NCBI GenBank assembly: GCA_027924585.1
Contig: BSBM01000602.1
Location: 12,154,501-12,218,500, forward strand
Direction: 5' to 3'
Length of the DNA: 64,000 nucleotides
Source: Larix kaempferi
Taxonomy: Eukaryota > Streptophyta > Pinopsida > Pinales > Pinaceae
Shown: piece after piece, positions 12,578 through 25,130 of the stretch
How the letters are laid out: each line of letters begins with the position of its first letter
Numbering within the stretch: position 1 is the first letter of the stretch
Made by a program: the position numbers and the translations under genes
Notes under the pieces: model-generated
Seen by the model: only the letters and a program-made list of their open reading frames with translations
Told to the model about the DNA's origin: nothing
Databases searched by the model: none

Positions 12578-15500
12578 TGTGACATCTCCAAAATTTGTTT
12601 TTTTTTTTTATTTTTTTTATTTTTTTTTTTTTTATTTTTTTATTTTCCTTCTCTTAACTGTAATAAACAATAACTGAATCTATGTATACATACACTTAGA
12701 ATACACATCACATTCACCTACTGAATTTGCTCAAGTTCTGCCCCATGTATTTTCTTACTGGTTAGCAGGGTAAAAAGGGCATGGCACTTACTTAGCTATG
12801 GCTAACACTACCTTATATGTTGATTTCAGGTGTAACTTATATTACCGGGACTCCTTATGATGCAAGTAGCCGGGTTCTGGAATCCGGGTAAGCATTAGCC
12901 TACTTCACACTTACATAGTTCTCTTTATATGGTTACTTGAGAATTCCTTTGTTTTAATACAATTCTCAACAGATAGATAACCAATTTTTAACAATGGAAT
13001 GAATTCCAAAATACAAGATTTAAATGATTACTATAACCATAACTAAATTATGTCCTATTGTTCCTCAATCATATTAATAACCACCCTAGCAATGAAAAGA
13101 AACACGCTCTACTAGATTTAAAGGTTTATCATTACATATTTTAATTTACAAACTATTCAACACAAGGGTAATCGAATAGTTTCTCCAAGACTACACAATG
13201 TGACCTTGGAATTATATAAATTACTCTCACCACTCAACATGGTTTTGATCATTCAGGGTCCCATTATATGGATGGCACACTACACAGCTAGTTCGCCTTT
13301 GCGTGGTTATAAACCTTAGTTGAAATACCCTCGCTCACTGTGATGTAAAGGGAGTTCAAGTGGCAATTAAGATACAACGTACGAAGGTAGTATGGGCATT
13401 AAGTTCCTCAACGCATCGGGTATATTCCAACCAACCAGCAATTGTTTCTATCGGACTACCATGTGACCACATAAATTATAAGATGCCTGCGAGGGTGCCA
13501 CCTGCACCTCGACAGTTTTTCGTACTGGGGTAATTCAAGATTTTTAAACTGGCCATGTGACCATACTTATGGTAGTTGATGTAAAGGTGCCACCTGCACC
13601 TTGGGATTGACAGGGTTTAGTTGTTTAGCTATTTGCTGGGAGGCAAAGAAAACTTTTCCATCGTCTGTTCAACCCTCTCCGGGTCGGCTGCTAAGCAAAG
13701 TTCCAGTAGGGTTTTTGTAATTTGTAACTTATCTCTGCGAATACCACTTGACAGAGTGCTATTTATGAACTCGTGGAAGTGAAAACTGGTGAGTGGTTTT
13801 ATAATGTTTTTAAAATGTACATACGTGATTTCTGAATTTGCTAATATCCAGATTCTTTAGCTTCCTGCAAATTTAAGTTTTAAAGCAGACTGATAATCGC
13901 GTCCCTTGTTCACAGTGTACAGATTTATAGTGGAAATACTCTGCTATACCCTAGAGATTACGAGTTCTCTCTCGTCTACCCTCCACAAGGGTTTAATGGA
14001 TCTCTGCTTCCAGATATAGTGCCTCGAGATCTCGGAGGTAAACTATAAAATACCACTGTTCAGCATTTTCACTTTATTTTATTAATTATTTAAGCAACTT
14101 AACGTTATGGAATAGTAACGTGTTATTTTCATGACTGTGGTAGGTATCTACAGCTTGGAATGGCGCAGTTTAAAGAGAGAGTCCTTATGTTCGGTAAGTG
14201 GTCAATGCTCTTTCACCCTCATCCAGAGACGGGAACACTTGGGCAAAACCCTCCCATACGACAGCGAGAGTTTTGTTTTTTTTCCAACCTGGTTAGTAGG
14301 GTTTTACAGTTGTAAATCCAAATGTAATATATATAAGATCTCCTTGATGAGAATCTTAGGATCTTTCTCTTTGCGGGGAACTGTTTAATATTTAATTCAA
14401 ATGACTCGCCATTTCTGTAATTGTAAGGACTTGATAAGTTATCCTTTATCCCTATAGTTACTTGACCTTTATAATTCGTTTTTTCTGAAAAGGGTGCTTG
14501 TAGAGCCCAGAAATTTCGTTTTCTTTCAATTTTTAAAAGACAATTCTGAAGTTAAGAAAAAATCGTAGCTCAGCTGTGAGGAAATTTGATTCAGGTTACA
14601 AGTCCTGGTCTAAATGCGTTATAGTCTGATTGTTTTCCAGTTGGCAATTCGACTGTCAAAAAAAATTTGAAGCCAATGCTTTGGGGTCCGTATTAGAAGA
14701 TAAATCTTCCTAAATCTTTCCATAATATTACAGGGCCAAAACCCTAGACTCAACCTAGCTAGGAAGGTCTGATTCCAGTGGCCACGATGATGTAAAAATT
14801 CCAAGCAGACTTGTTTTCAGATTTTAAATTTATACGGGCGTTACTTAAGGGCGTCACTCTCTTAAGGGAAAAACAATGGTGGATGTTTTAAAATTTGCGT
14901 TTCCAGTTATTGAGTTTCAGCCTATAACTCCACCCCTGAACCCATACCCGCGTGATGTAAGGTTTACTTCAGTCTTTTTAACATGAACTATTTCCAGTAA
15001 TGCGTCTTTACTTTGAATTTGAATTAGAAATAAGTCTTCCTCGACAGAGGACTATAATACGGTTCCAAGGAGGGCTTGACTACCATAAATTTAGAAAGTG
15101 AATGATGTGGATATCGTAACATCTATTCTATGGATAATACAGATCTGAGTAATTATAGGGTCTTAATTGATGCACAGAGATAATGAAAGTTTTCCACGGT
15201 CGCTGTAATATAAAAAGGAAAAAAAAACGAATCTAGGGTTTCATTATCTTTTAAGTTGGTTACTACCCCAGTTTCAAGAATATTGCGGGAGAACTTAAAT
15301 AAAACTAGATCGATTTTCTAATGAAATAATTCAACACATCTTACTTCAAAACTTGAAAAGAATTTTGCATAAACGCCCATCACATATTTAAAAAATGGTT
15401 GAGTACATCGCTTTTGAATGTACAAATCTTAAGTTAACTTAATCTATGCAGATGGATAACTCAGGTAAAATAATGAGAGAAATCTCCACACGGAAGCACT

Positions 15501-16246
15501 TAATTTTCTATTCCGTAGCAGATCTAACATTTTACAGTATTGTGCTAACGTTTTCCTTATGCATAACCTCTCAACTTCATATAATCTAGAACATAAATAA
15601 TGGAAAGTGATGAAAGACAAAAATCAGAAAAACCTGGTACTGATAATCTGAATGAAACCGGAACAGCCACGTTCCACCCAACCGTAGATTAGGTACAAAC
15701 GCCCAGTCTGACCGTAATCACCCCCGAGCCAGACACATGCATGGAGAAATGTGGACAGCTAGCCTCAAGATCAGTATTCTTTTCCTGAATCCATTGCCTA
15801 ACACAGAGTGCTCACACAGCAAGTGAAATTCCTTTCGGCATACTCAGCAGCGTCCTGCCTCCTCACATATGCCATCCTTTTATAATTTTGCCTAGGTCTT
15901 TCCATTGGCAGCCAATTCCTCATGGAATTTTCGCAGCTAACCAAATCCCTGATTTTCAGGGTGTGTCTAGTGTCTTAAATACACTCCTGACACTTGTTCT
16001 GATGTCCCAGAGGCTAACTCTAACTTGTCCCCCACTTCTCCATGCATGATCTCCTCATTTAACTTGGCTGTTCCCACTCATTCTTTTATTAATAGAATAA
16101 AATTGTTTGTTTACATCAGTCCTCCTAGGACTTAAGTCAGCCAATTTCTCATCTGGCTTCCTCATTGCATAAATCTCAAATTAATAAAAATAATTTTAAA
16201 ATAAATCAAACATACTGTTTTTTTATCATTGGAGAGGGATGTCACA
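12578..16246 (-). repeat. LTR shared by A2 and A3 (3669 bp)
   Basis: Bounded by TGTGACATCTCC (left) and GATGTCACA (right), with A2's PBS on the left and a PPT for A3 on the right. Nearly identical to the LTR at 4156-7827. Visible differences include T-run length, GTAACC to GTGACC near 13201, TTGACG to TTGATG near 13577, and several later substitutions. It serves as 5' LTR of A2 and 3' LTR of A3. Confidence 0.92.
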
Positions 16247-16262
16247 TCCTTGCCCCCTTATT
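16247..16262 (-). other. Polypurine tract of A3
   Basis: The - strand reads AATAAGGGGGCAAGGA directly before the LTR start TGTGACATC at 16246. Confidence 0.85.
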
Positions 16263-16283
16263 GTGAACACTGTCCTCAGTGTT

Positions 16284-19095
16284 CTAGTCTTCATCCATCT
16301 GTTCCGGGAATAGATTCGGGTACCTTTCTAGTATTTCGCTTTCCAATTCCCAGGTTGCCTCCTCAGGACTAAAGTGCTTCCATTGTACCTTTACCTGAGC
16401 GATGGCTCGGTTCCGAAGTACTGTTTCTTTCCTGTCCAGAATGCGTAAAGGTTCCACTTGAAACTCGCCTTCTGGAGCCTCCTGTGTCAAATTCCAATCA
16501 ATAATATGAGTGGGGTCATGAATATATTTTTTCAGTAATGAGATGTGAAAAACATTATGAATTTTTAAGTGTGCGGGTAATGCCAGTTTATAGGCTACGG
16601 GTCCAATCCTCTCAAGTACTTGGAAAGGCCCGCAGAACCGTGGTGCCAGTTTAATGCAACTTCCCAGCCGGAGTGAGCTTTTCTTTGCTTTAACCCGCAA
16701 GTAGACATGGTCTCCAACTGAGAACTCCTTATCTCGCCTTTTCAGGTCAGCATAGCTCTTTTGGCGGTCTTGGGCCACCTTTAAATTCTTCTGTACCCTT
16801 TGGACTATTTGTTCCATGTCTTTCAGCAAGTCTGGTCCTACCAATAAGTGATCGACCGGACTATCCCAGCTAACTGGGGTAGTGCACTTTCTCCCATAAA
16901 GAATTTCAAATGGACTCATTCTTGATGATGCTTTGTATCCGTTTTTGTAAGCGAATTCTACCAGATGTAAGTAGTCTTCCCATTTGTTGGGTCTCTCCAT
17001 GACGTACATTCTCAGCATGTCTTCAATGATCTGAGTTGTACGTTCAGTCTGTCCATCTGTTTCAGGGTGATAACTCGTGCTTAAATTAATTCTTGTTTCC
17101 AAACCTGTAAACAAAGATTTCCAGAATTTGGAGGTAAATTTTACATCCCTATCTGAAATTACCATCTTTGGTACTCCATGTAATCTGAATATTTCTTTTA
17201 GAAACATTCCTGCAATATCTGCTGCCTTGTAGGTGGTTTTTACCGGAATAAAATGCGCTGATTTGCTAAATTTGTCAACCACCACCATTATGGAATCATG
17301 TTGTCGCTGGGTTCTTGGCAAACCTGTGATAAAGTCTAGTGAAATTACTTCCCATTTCCATTCAGGAATTGGTAATGGTTGTAATAACCCAGCAGGATGT
17401 CTATGATCTTCCTTCACCTGTTGGCATTCCAAGCATTTAGATAAATAATCAGCTAGTTCAGTTTTTAGTTTAGGCCAAAAGAATTGTTGTCTGAGGGCTG
17501 TTATCATTTTTTTATACCCGGGGTGACCTGCAAAAGGGGGTTTGTGCATTTCATTTAGAATAAACAATTTAAATTCTGCAACATTAGGCATGTACAGCCT
17601 ATCTTTGAACCAAATCAGACCTCTATGGTCCATTTTGAAATCTGTCCCGTTCATGTTTATCTCGTTTTGCTGAATTTTATTTTGCAGATTTATGTATTCT
17701 GCGTCCTGTTTGCTTGCCATTTTTACTTTGTCCATGAGATTACTTTCTGGTTGACTCATTATTATCTCGTACACCTCGTGGGTCCTTCGACTAAGTGCAT
17801 TTGCCACCGTATTTTCCTTACCCTTTATGTGTTTTACATCAAAGTCGAATTCACTTAAGAAAGCCATGCACCTTGCCTGTCTGGCATTGAGTCCTGGTTG
17901 GTTAAATAGGTTCTTGACACAAGTGTTATCGGTTAATAACAAGAATTTCTTTCCCAGCAGGTAGTGACACCACATTTTTAGTGCGTGTACTACTGCTGTT
18001 AATTCCAAGTCATGAACCACGTAGTTGCGTTCATGCTCCTTTAATTTTCGTGATTCGTAACATACTACATGTCCGTCTTGGGACAGTACTCCTCCTACTC
18101 CCTCTTTACTTGCATCTGTACAGACCGTGTATTCTTTACATGGGTCTGCTACTTTTAGAATAGGTGCCTTGGTCAGCAATTCTTTGAGTCGTTCAAAACT
18201 TTCTTGACACTTGCAGGACCACACAAACTTTATCCCCTTTTTCTGTAGTGAGGTAATGGGATAGGCGATCTTCGAGAATCCCTCAATGAACCTCCGGTAG
18301 TAACCTGTGAGTCCCATGAAAGATCTAATATCAGCTACATCTCTCGGTACTGGCCAATCCGCTATGGCTTTAATTTTCTGTGGGTCGACTGAAATTCCTT
18401 CAGCAGAAATAATATGGCCTAAGTACTGGATTTCCTTTTTAAAGAACTCACATTTCTCCAACTTTGCATACAACTGGTGGTCCCTCAAGGTTTGCAATAC
18501 AATTCTTATATGTTGTTCATGTTCTTCCTCCGTCTTAGAGTATATTAGGATGTCATCAATAAAAATCAGCACAAACTGATCTACATATTTGTTGAAAATA
18601 CCATTCATTAAACACATGAATGTGGCAGGGGCGTTGGTTAACCCAAAAGGAATTACTACAAATTCATAGTGTCCGTATCGGGTACGGAAGGCGGTTTTAC
18701 TTATGTCTTCATTTTTAATACGAATCTGATGGTACCCAGATCGAAGATCCAGTTTGGAAAAGATCCTAGCTCCCCCTACTTGGTCGAACAAATCATTGAT
18801 TCATGGTAAAGGGTATTTATTTTTAACGGTTACCTTATTCAGTTGTCTATAGTCAATACATAGTCTTAGAGTCCCATCTTTTTTCTTGACAAACAGAACC
18901 GGTGCACCCCAAGGTGAGACACTAGGTCTTATATACCCTTTGTCTAGTAATTCTTGAATCTGAATCTTTAATTCCGTCAATTCTGGGATACTCATTCTAT
19001 AAGGTACCTTTGACACTGGTGCTGATCCTGGTAAGAGTTCAATGGAGAAATCTATTTCTCGTTGAGGTGGTAACCCCGGTATTTCCTCTGGAAAT
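16284..19095 (-). pseudogene. Ty3/gypsy pol, copy A3 (truncated, one premature stop)
   Basis: Only the 3' part of the polyprotein survives: the start of the RT domain ([15 protein letters not shown]), RT, RNase H, integrase and chromodomain. Gag, protease and the right LTR are missing because the sequence breaks off at 19095/19096 into unrelated DNA. A TGA at 18801-18803 interrupts RT where A1 and A2 have CGA (PLP-R-INDLF), a CpG-type C-to-T change. The rest, 18800 down to 16284, is open. Unlike A1 and A2, it keeps the first integrase catalytic Asp (codon 17334-17336, ISLDF) and has several other residue differences, so it is the more divergent member of the tandem chain. Upstream of the stop the frame runs across the junction into foreign sequence as far as 19367, an accidental chimera. 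Confidence 0.92.
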
Positions 19096-20609
19096 AACAC
19101 CATTATACGAATTATCCCAAAAGCTTGCATTAGTGCCATCTCTACATTGAACCATTCCCTAAAACTCTTGCTCATTAAAAGAATAATACAATTACCAGAA
19201 GGAAACGAAATATACAGAACACAACTAATAAGCACAACATTTATGAACTCATGAGCATCCAATAAGGTGTACACAACCAAGGAACATATAAAGGAGACAC
19301 CAAAATACCGTGGTTCACCCCCAACTTGGGATACGTCCACAAAACCTGTCAATTTATTATTCATCAAATCAAATCGAAAGGTACAAAAATTGCAACACTG
19401 ATGTTGTTTTCCTCTAACTTGAATCTCCCTTCAAAGCTAGAAATTATCATGTTTACCTTATAGTAATATATTATCTAATTATATCTTTACTTGGATTAAT
19501 AATAAATACCCCTTTTTACTTCATTCGTTGGAATGACTAAGTATTATCATACTTATAATGAATTCTAGTTTGCCTATATTTATAAAGTAATTGCATAACC
19601 TTCTTAATATGAAATAAGATATCTTTTCAACTTTATATATATATAATATTTGCATAACATTTTATTATGAAATAACATATCTTATCATCGTATATATATG
19701 TAAAACAAAGTCTAGTAAATGGATAAAAGGTCATAATGTAAAGGACTTATACATATGCGTATCTCTGGCATATCTATATATGTATAGTCTTTAAAAGATT
19801 GAGAATATTTTATCATGAAATAATATTGATCTAAATGTATAGATATGTTTTTATATAAGTTGAGGTCCTAACTTAGGATCTAAAACATTTAGCCTATAAC
19901 CAAAAAGACATGCGATGATCCTGTTTAAGTGTAATAACTCAAATTTATAAAGAAGGTAACTTCAGAAATGATGGTGTCGGTTATTAGAAATAAAAAAATA
20001 TAGATCTAAAAGAAATCTATATGAAGACGTGATGACAAAAAGAACCACGGAAAATGCATTGGAAATGATGATACGTAAAGGTAAGGAATTCTTGGTCGCA
20101 GTCTTCGCATAAAGGAATCTATATGAAGCTACTAGAATTCCAATTCGAAGGTGCAGAGGTTGAGCTCCCCGAGCCGTCTCCCCTTACTTACAGCGGTCCA
20201 TAAAACTAATGATAGTTCCCTCTCTTCCCTTTCCCTTCGGTCCGCATTACACGAGATCAGTTCTTCATAAGAAGGCTGAGTCCTTTCCCCATAGTGGTGA
20301 CAAATGGTGAAAGCAATTCGACACATGGCTGGCTTAAGATGAGGCAAGAAGGCGGCAACAGGGAGTGTAGGATTTCTACGTTTCTATACTAAGACAGATG
20401 ACAGTTCTAAAAAATATCCTGGAACCAAATGGTGACCCAGCTTAGATCCCACACTCCACTAAGGGAGCCAAACTTGCTGAATTTGCACCCTATATTCCTC
20501 CACGAGATCTTTGACCAAACTTGGTCATAATTACAAAACTTTGTAATTAAAATTTAACATAAAGTATTTTGCCAATAAAATAATAATTTCAGAAATTGGG
20601 TAGGTGACA
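19096..20609. other. AT-rich flank or LTR-like sequence next to element B1
   Basis: No recognisable gene. Because element B1's polypurine tract lies just right of it, part of this stretch should be the B 3' LTR, with a terminus near TGTATGTCACC (- strand) at about 20613. The other LTR end was not found. Copy 1 lacks 1084 bp that copy 2 has at 52181-53264; in its place is a 13-bp sequence (20116-20128) identical to 20014-20026. Confidence 0.5.
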
Positions 20610-20613
20610 TACA

Positions 20614-20624
20614 TCCCCCCTTAA
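20614..20624 (-). other. Polypurine tract of element B1
   Basis: The - strand reads TTAAGGGGGGA ahead of TGTATGTCACC, the probable 3' LTR start of element B. The same sequence occurs at 53754-53764 in copy 2. Confidence 0.6.
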
Positions 20625-20649
20625 GTCTCAACATCGTCCTCGATGTTGG

Positions 20650-23600
20650 TCAATCACTCTCTGAGTGTTCCTGAAACAGAGTTGGGTATGCTGCCTGCAT
20701 ACTACTCTCCAACTCCTAGGTTGCCTCTTCCGGGCTAAGGTGCTTCCATTGCACCTTCACTTGCTCAATGGTGCGATTCCGGAGCAGAGTTTTCCTCTTT
20801 TCGAGGATACAGTCCGGTTCCACCTGAAAATCTTTGTCTTGTCCCACATGTACATCATTCCAGTTTATAACATGAGTAGCATCGTGTACATACTTATTTA
20901 AAAATGATATATGAAAAACATTATGTATTTTTAAATTTGGTGGCAAGGCCAGTTGGTATGCCATTGGTCCAACCTCGGACAATATTTCAAAAGGACCACA
21001 ATACCTGGATGCCAACTTGGCACAGCTTCCCAATTTCAATGAACTCTTTTTCGGTCTTACCTTGAGGAACACATGTTCACCAACCTGGAACTCTTTATGA
21101 GTCATTTTTAAATCTGCTTGACTCTTTTGCCTATCTTGAGCAACTTTTAAATTTCCTTGTACCTGTTTCACAATTAGTTCTAACTCCTGCAATAATTCAG
21201 GTCCTAAAACAACTCTATTTACTGGGTCATTCCAAGAAACAGGTGTATCACATTTCCTACCATAAATAATTTCAAATGGGCTAAGTCTAAATGATGCATG
21301 ATAATGGTTATTATATGCAAATTCTGCTAAGTGTAGGTAGTCTTCCCACTTACCAGGCTGATCCTTAACATATATCCTCAGTAAGTCTTCTAAAACTTGA
21401 CTCACCCTTTCTGTCTGTCCATCCGTTTGTGGATGAAATGTTGTGCTGAAATTTAAGGTTGTATTCAACCCTTTAAACAAATATCTCCAAAAGTTTCCAG
21501 TAAATTTAGAGTCACGGTCTGAAATTATAACTTTTGGAATACCATGTAGTCGAAAAATCTGTTTCATGAAGATTTCTGCAATGTCGAGAGCCTTATGAGT
21601 AGTCTTCACAGGTATAAAGTGTGTTGCTTTGCTCAGTTTGTCTACTACCACCATGATAGAGTCATTTTGTTTCTGATTTTTGGGTAGTCTATTAATAAAG
21701 TCTATGCTGATCACTTCCCATTTCCAACTTGGTATAGGTAATGGATGTAATAATCCGACAGGATGTTGGTGTTCAATTTTCACTTTTTGACAATCCAAAC
21801 ATTTATCTATGTACTCCACTACTTCATCTTTTATTTTGGGCCAATAGTATTCTTTCATGAGCATAGTAATGGTCTTCTGATAACCTGGATGACCAGAGTA
21901 ATGGCTTTTGTGCATCTAATTTAAAATCAGAATTTTCATTTCTTGTATGTTAGGTACATACAATCTGTTTTCATATAGCAAAAGTCCATTTTCCTTCAAT
22001 CTGTAATCTGCCATAGAATTTTTAGAACTGTTGTTTGCTGTCTTTTCCTTTAATTTTCTGTATTCTTCATTCGTTTCACTCTTTTCAAGGATCTGATTTT
22101 CTAAATCTGTTGAGTAAGTACTGATGGCTGAAATAAAATTCAGTTTTGCTTTACAACTCAATGCATTTGCAACCTTGTTCTCTTTCCCTTTAATATGGTG
22201 AATTTCAAAATCAGACTCACTTAAGAAAGTTAACCATCTAGCTTGTCTAGCATTCAGATTTGTCTGATCTAATAAATATTTTCTGCCAATAAGGTGGCGA
22301 CGCAACATTTTTAAAGCATGAATTACTTCTAATAATTCTAAATCATAAGTAGAGTAATTATTCTAATGTATTTTTAGCTTTCTTGATTCGTATGCCACTG
22401 CATGCCTTTCTTGTGTTAGGACTCCACCGAGTCCGTCATTACAAGCATCTGTGCAAACTATGAAATCTTTATTAGGATCTGCTATCCTCAGAATAGGTGC
22501 TGTAGTCAACAATTCCTTTAACTTCTTAAAACTGTCGAACATTTCTGATCCCACACAAATTTCTTCCCTTTTTTCTGCAAGGAGGTTATGGGGTTGGTAA
22601 TTCTCGAAAAACCCTCTATAAATTTTTTGTAATATCCAGTAATGCCCATAAATGATCTTACATCCGACACATCCTTAGGAACCAGCCAATCATTAATGGA
22701 TTTTATCTTGTCGGGGTCTACCGAGATTCCTTCTTTAGAAATTATGTGTCCTAAATACTGAATTTTGTCCTTGTGAAAGTCACACTTACTAAACTTAGCG
22801 TATAGTTGATGATCTCTCAGCACTTGTAAGATAATCCGTAGATGTTCATCATGCTCTTCTTTGCTTTTAGAATACACTAAAATGTCATCTATAAACACCA
22901 CTGCAAACTTATCTAAGTATTTGTGCAGAATATTGTTCATCAAACACATAAATACAACCGGGGCATTAGTCAAGCCAAATGGCATGACTACGAACTCGTA
23001 ATGTCCATATCGAGTTCTGAAAGCTGTCTTCAAAATATGTTCATCCTTAACCCGCACTTGATGATATCCTGACCTTAGATGAATCTTTGAAAATATAGTT
23101 GCTCCACGTAGCCGATCAAATAGATCGTCTATGCAGGGAAATAGATACCGATTCTTGATTGTCATCTTATTAAGCTGGCGATAATCTATGCACAGTCTTA
23201 GGGTTCCATCTTTCTTCTTAACAAATACAACAGGTGCTCCCCAAGGAGACACACTGGGTCTTATATAATTCTTATCAATCAATTCCTTCAACTGTGATTT
23301 CAATTCGTTTAATTCCAGTATATTCATTCTGTATGGAGCTTTAGAATTTGGTACTGCTCTTGGTATTAACTCGATGGTAAAATCTAAATCTCTTTTAGGA
23401 GGTAATCCTGGAATCCCCTCAGGAAATACATCCTTGAAATCCTTTAGGACAGGTATGTCTTCTAATTTCAGTTTGTCCTCTTTACAAATAAACTCATCAT
23501 TTACTACATTTATTGCAAACAACTAACATCCTTTCCTAACTGCCCTCTTAACTTGCATGGCTGAAATCTGTCTAAGGGTTACCTTTCTTGGGATACCTTT

Positions 23601-24249
23601 TACTTCTACAGTTTTTCCTTCATCATTTAAACATGTAAAACTTTTTTCATAACAGTTCATAATGACATGATGGGCTTCTAACCAGTCCATTCCAATTATA
23701 CTATCATAGGATCCTAAAGGTAAATCATTCAACTTGATTTGTGTCCTTAACTGATTCATGGATAAAGCACAACTTTCTATAAAATCTGATATTTTCCTCT
23801 TTGTTCCAGTTGCTAGTCTAACTAACCAAGATTTATTGAACTTTTTTGTTTTCAATTTAAGACTTTCCACAATATCTGGTGATATATAACTTAAGCTAGC
23901 ACCTGGGTCAATTAAAACAGTAACAGGATGATTTTGTAGCATACCTTCAATCTCTATCATAGAGATTTGATGATCTGCTTGCCTGTTGTCAAGTGCTGCA
24001 TTGATTCGGGGCATCTCTCTCGCCATGTCTCCAACAGTAGGTTCGATTCTGAATAGAGTGAATGTTGTTAGTTGTTCGCTTCCTCTTGGGACATTCTGAT
24101 GTATAGTGAGGACCTTGACACTCGAAACATTTGATAAGTGCCTTTTGTTCATTGGTCCTGGTATTATTAGGAGCATTTCTAGGTGCTGTAGAATTCTGCT
24201 GTTGACTGTTTCTGAAATTATTTCCTTGAAAATTTTGATTATGATCCAA
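20650..24249 (-). pseudogene. Decayed Ty3/gypsy gag-pol, element B copy 1
   Basis: A relative of family A on the - strand, clearly distinct in sequence. From 5' to 3' it has a CCHC knuckle (CFECQGPHYTSEC), a protease (LIDPGAS), RT (FIDDILVYS intact), RNase H (CTDACNDG), integrase (HHCC; ISIDF with Asp retained; QTERV) and a chromodomain (VKVQWKHLSPEEAT). Gag upstream of the knuckle is missing. Inactivating lesions include a frameshift between the knuckle and protease, in-frame stops near 23523, 22361, 21916 and 20716 (Trp to TAG in the chromodomain), a frameshift near 22540, and loss of the LTDN-containing stretch of RNase H. The RT motif-A catalytic Asp is His ([12 protein letters not shown], codon 23079-23081). 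After the 20716 stop the frame continues to 20650. Confidence 0.9.
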
Positions 24250-25130
24250 GAAAGTGTTTCTATATGTGGGAGGATTTCAGATTTAGAAACTACTTTATGT
24301 ATTCATGATCTTATGATGAGATCACATACTCCCTCGTCTGGGTCTAATGGCATGGAAGTATAAATTAGTTTAGGATAGGTGTCATGGTTGAATGTTTGGT
24401 ATATTTCTATCCACTATTGACTAGTCTCTTTATCGATTATGCATTTGGTATCCACATAAATTCCTCCAGAAAGTATAACTACATCCTCTTCTATCTCATG
24501 CTCAAGAGATTCATCTCTCTCTAAACTTTTTTCTAGTACTACCTCCTTTTGACTTTGTCATCTCTTGGGTGCCATTGTCAACCTACATTTTCAAAAAAAC
24601 CCATATGCATGAAACAATAGGTGCAATAACTGAAAGAATCATAAAGGTTAGTTCCCTCCCTGGGTTGGATAGTTTCATTCCAGGATGAGGCTTCTATGAA
24701 AGCATCGTATTTTGCAACAAGATACAAGATAATATAGGGGATGGTGATGTGTTTTTTTTTCATATAGAAAGGATAGACTCACCAAAGAATATCCAACCAT
24801 AGTCATTCATTTGCGATTGTTTTGAGAAACATTCTTCACCCTTTTTTTCCTAGTTTTATCCCCAAACTATGAAATTTCAAGGAAATACTCCTTCGGTTGG
24901 GATCAATAAAACAAATGCATTCACTAATGGGGTGTTGATCGATGGCATGTCTATCAAGCTAGCCAACAAGAAATTAAGAGTGGGGTTATCACCTAGCATG
25001 AGTTTTCTATTGAGCTCTCCATCATGAGAAACCCTATAAGTATAGCTTCCACCATCATGAAAAATGTTATCACACTTGGTTTTTAAAACTTGAAGGTAGG
25101 TCAATTTAATTATCCACCAACGAGACATTT
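24250..25130 (-). pseudogene. Unrecognised coding-like remnant beside element B1
   Basis: Replaces the expected gag of B1. On the - strand there are open stretches at 25128-24877 (83 aa, containing GGSYTYRVSHDGELNRK) and 24763-24578 (61 aa). A stop-broken reading then begins MAPKR near 24573 with an acidic run (LEKSLERDESLEHEIEEDV) and reaches 24252. The repeated interruptions and good conservation in copy 2 (57380-58260) fit an old transposon or captured-gene fragment. I do not recognise the family. Confidence 0.35.

Larger units (their letters stand above)
4156..16246 (-). mobile_element. Full-length Ty3/gypsy chromovirus A2 (LTR-gag-pol-LTR)
   Basis: Complete element of about 12.1 kb on the - strand: 5' LTR 12578-16246, PBS 12563-12575, gag-pol 12544-7865, PPT 7828-7843, 3' LTR 4156-7827. 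Outside each LTR lies not host DNA with a target-site duplication but another internal region of the same family. The element is therefore the middle of a tandem chain (period about 8420 bp = one LTR plus one internal region). Such chains are usually produced by recombination between LTRs of sister copies rather than by separate insertions (inference). Confidence 0.9.

Noticed and set aside
4156-16246. A2 as an independent insertion with target duplication
   Set aside because: Both outer flanks are internal sequence of the same family; no host flank or duplication is present.
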